A DNA stretch of 7,179 nt from Allosphingosinicella sp. (lineage in GTDB: Bacteria > Pseudomonadota > Alphaproteobacteria > Sphingomonadales > Sphingomonadaceae): contig JASLBD010000253.1 in NCBI GenBank assembly GCA_030146745.1, forward strand, positions 1 through 7,179, read 5' to 3'. The position numbers and the translations under genes were made by a program. The number at the start of each line of letters is the position of its first letter. Position 1 is the stretch's first letter. A model generated the notes under the pieces. It searched no databases and was not told where the DNA came from. It worked only from the letters and a program-made list of their open reading frames with translations. This document shows, in pieces, positions 6,600 through 7,179 of the stretch.

Positions 6600-7088
6600 G
6601 TGGGGCATGGCGAGGACCGTCACACCGAACGGTTCTCAGGGCCTGGCTTGTCGCCGATTTCGAGTCGCCGGCCTCCCCCGGTCTCGGGCCAGCTTCCGAG
6701 GCGAAGGCACGAGGCCGCGACGTCGTGAGCTCGCCTGTTTCTGCGCCGTGCCTTTGCCGCTTCACTCGAGATCCAGCACACGCCTGCCGAAGCGGGTGAC
6801 GCGGCCGAGGCGAGAGCGGCCAGAGCCCCGACCCCGGCGGGCCTTTCGCAGGCGCCGGCGCCGTCCCGGCGGACGCGGGTTCAGGAACACGACCAGGTCC
6901 GGAGTGACGGCGGCCGCCCCGCGCGAGCCGGCCGGAGCGGACGGGGTCCATGAACATGGCTTCGAGCGACCGCGAGCCGCGGCGCCATGGACCCCGGACA
7001 GGGCCCTTCGTCGGCGGACGGCGTGGTCCCGGCGGAAGCGGAAGGATCAAAGTCCGGGGCGACGGCGGCTCCACGGACCCCGAAACCG
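6600..7088. other. Non-coding stretch with decayed internal repeats
   Basis: I see no supportable gene in these roughly 490 bases. Long open frames exist on both strands, but their products are Arg/Pro/Gly-rich, carry no recognisable domain, and run into the terminator or the tRNA. Two degenerate direct repeats can be seen: 6863-6914 and 7026-7069. Their first 16 bases match at 15 positions (GTCCCGGCGGA.GCGG), and a second block of 20 bases matches at 17. CCAYGGACCCCG also occurs at 6985-6996 and 7071-7082. The stretch may be remnant or duplicated non-coding DNA. Confidence 0.5.
6942..6996. repeat. 11-bp inverted repeat with 33-base loop
   Basis: CGGGGTCCATG (6942-6952) is the exact reverse complement of CATGGACCCCG (6986-6996). 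The loop is long for a terminator and no T-run follows. It lies between the two degenerate direct repeats of this non-coding stretch. Its function is unknown. Confidence 0.45.

Positions 7089-7179
<91 letters not shown>

Overview
The window is very GC-rich DNA from a Gram-negative bacterium, most likely an alphaproteobacterium of the sphingomonad type. I infer this from the codon use, the GGGGCC-type terminator hairpins, a repeat whose core is a GTCATCCCGGA / TCCGGGATGAC palindrome (familiar to me from alphaproteobacterial genomes), and an initiator tRNA with an A:U pair in the anticodon stem. No species can be named from the sequence alone.

Left part (1-1768, minus strand): a two-gene unit of a LemA-family membrane protein followed by a DUF2207 membrane protein. 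The lemA stop and the DUF2207 start overlap. The DUF2207 gene runs off the left edge, with 401 residues visible. Between lemA and the divergent gene to its right (1769-2092) lies a 148-bp element. It has 17-bp perfect terminal inverted repeats around two facing REP-like palindromes.

Centre (2093-6538, plus strand): two paralogous exported multicopper oxidases (MCOs) of 668 and 677 residues, in tandem. Both have all four copper-ligand motifs, a methionine as presumed axial type 1 ligand, and six extra cysteines at matching places. Each appears to have its own control region. The gap between them (4100-4504) holds hairpins, a decayed initiator-tRNA copy on the minus strand, and an AT-richer stretch with several palindromes just ahead of the second gene.

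Right part (6539-7179): a strong terminator closes the second MCO gene, followed by about 490 bases with no supportable gene. Then come a terminator and the 3' 59 nt of an intact initiator tRNA (fMet, anticodon CAT), both on the minus strand, running off the right edge.

The most notable observation is the repeated layout: MCO, then hairpin, then tRNA-fMet on the opposite strand, occurs twice. The first tRNA copy has lost its anticodon loop and its key T-loop adenosine. This suggests a segmental tandem duplication in which one tRNA copy decayed and the two oxidases diverged. The oxidases probably oxidise a metal ion or phenolic-type substrate in the periplasm, but the substrate cannot be read from sequence.
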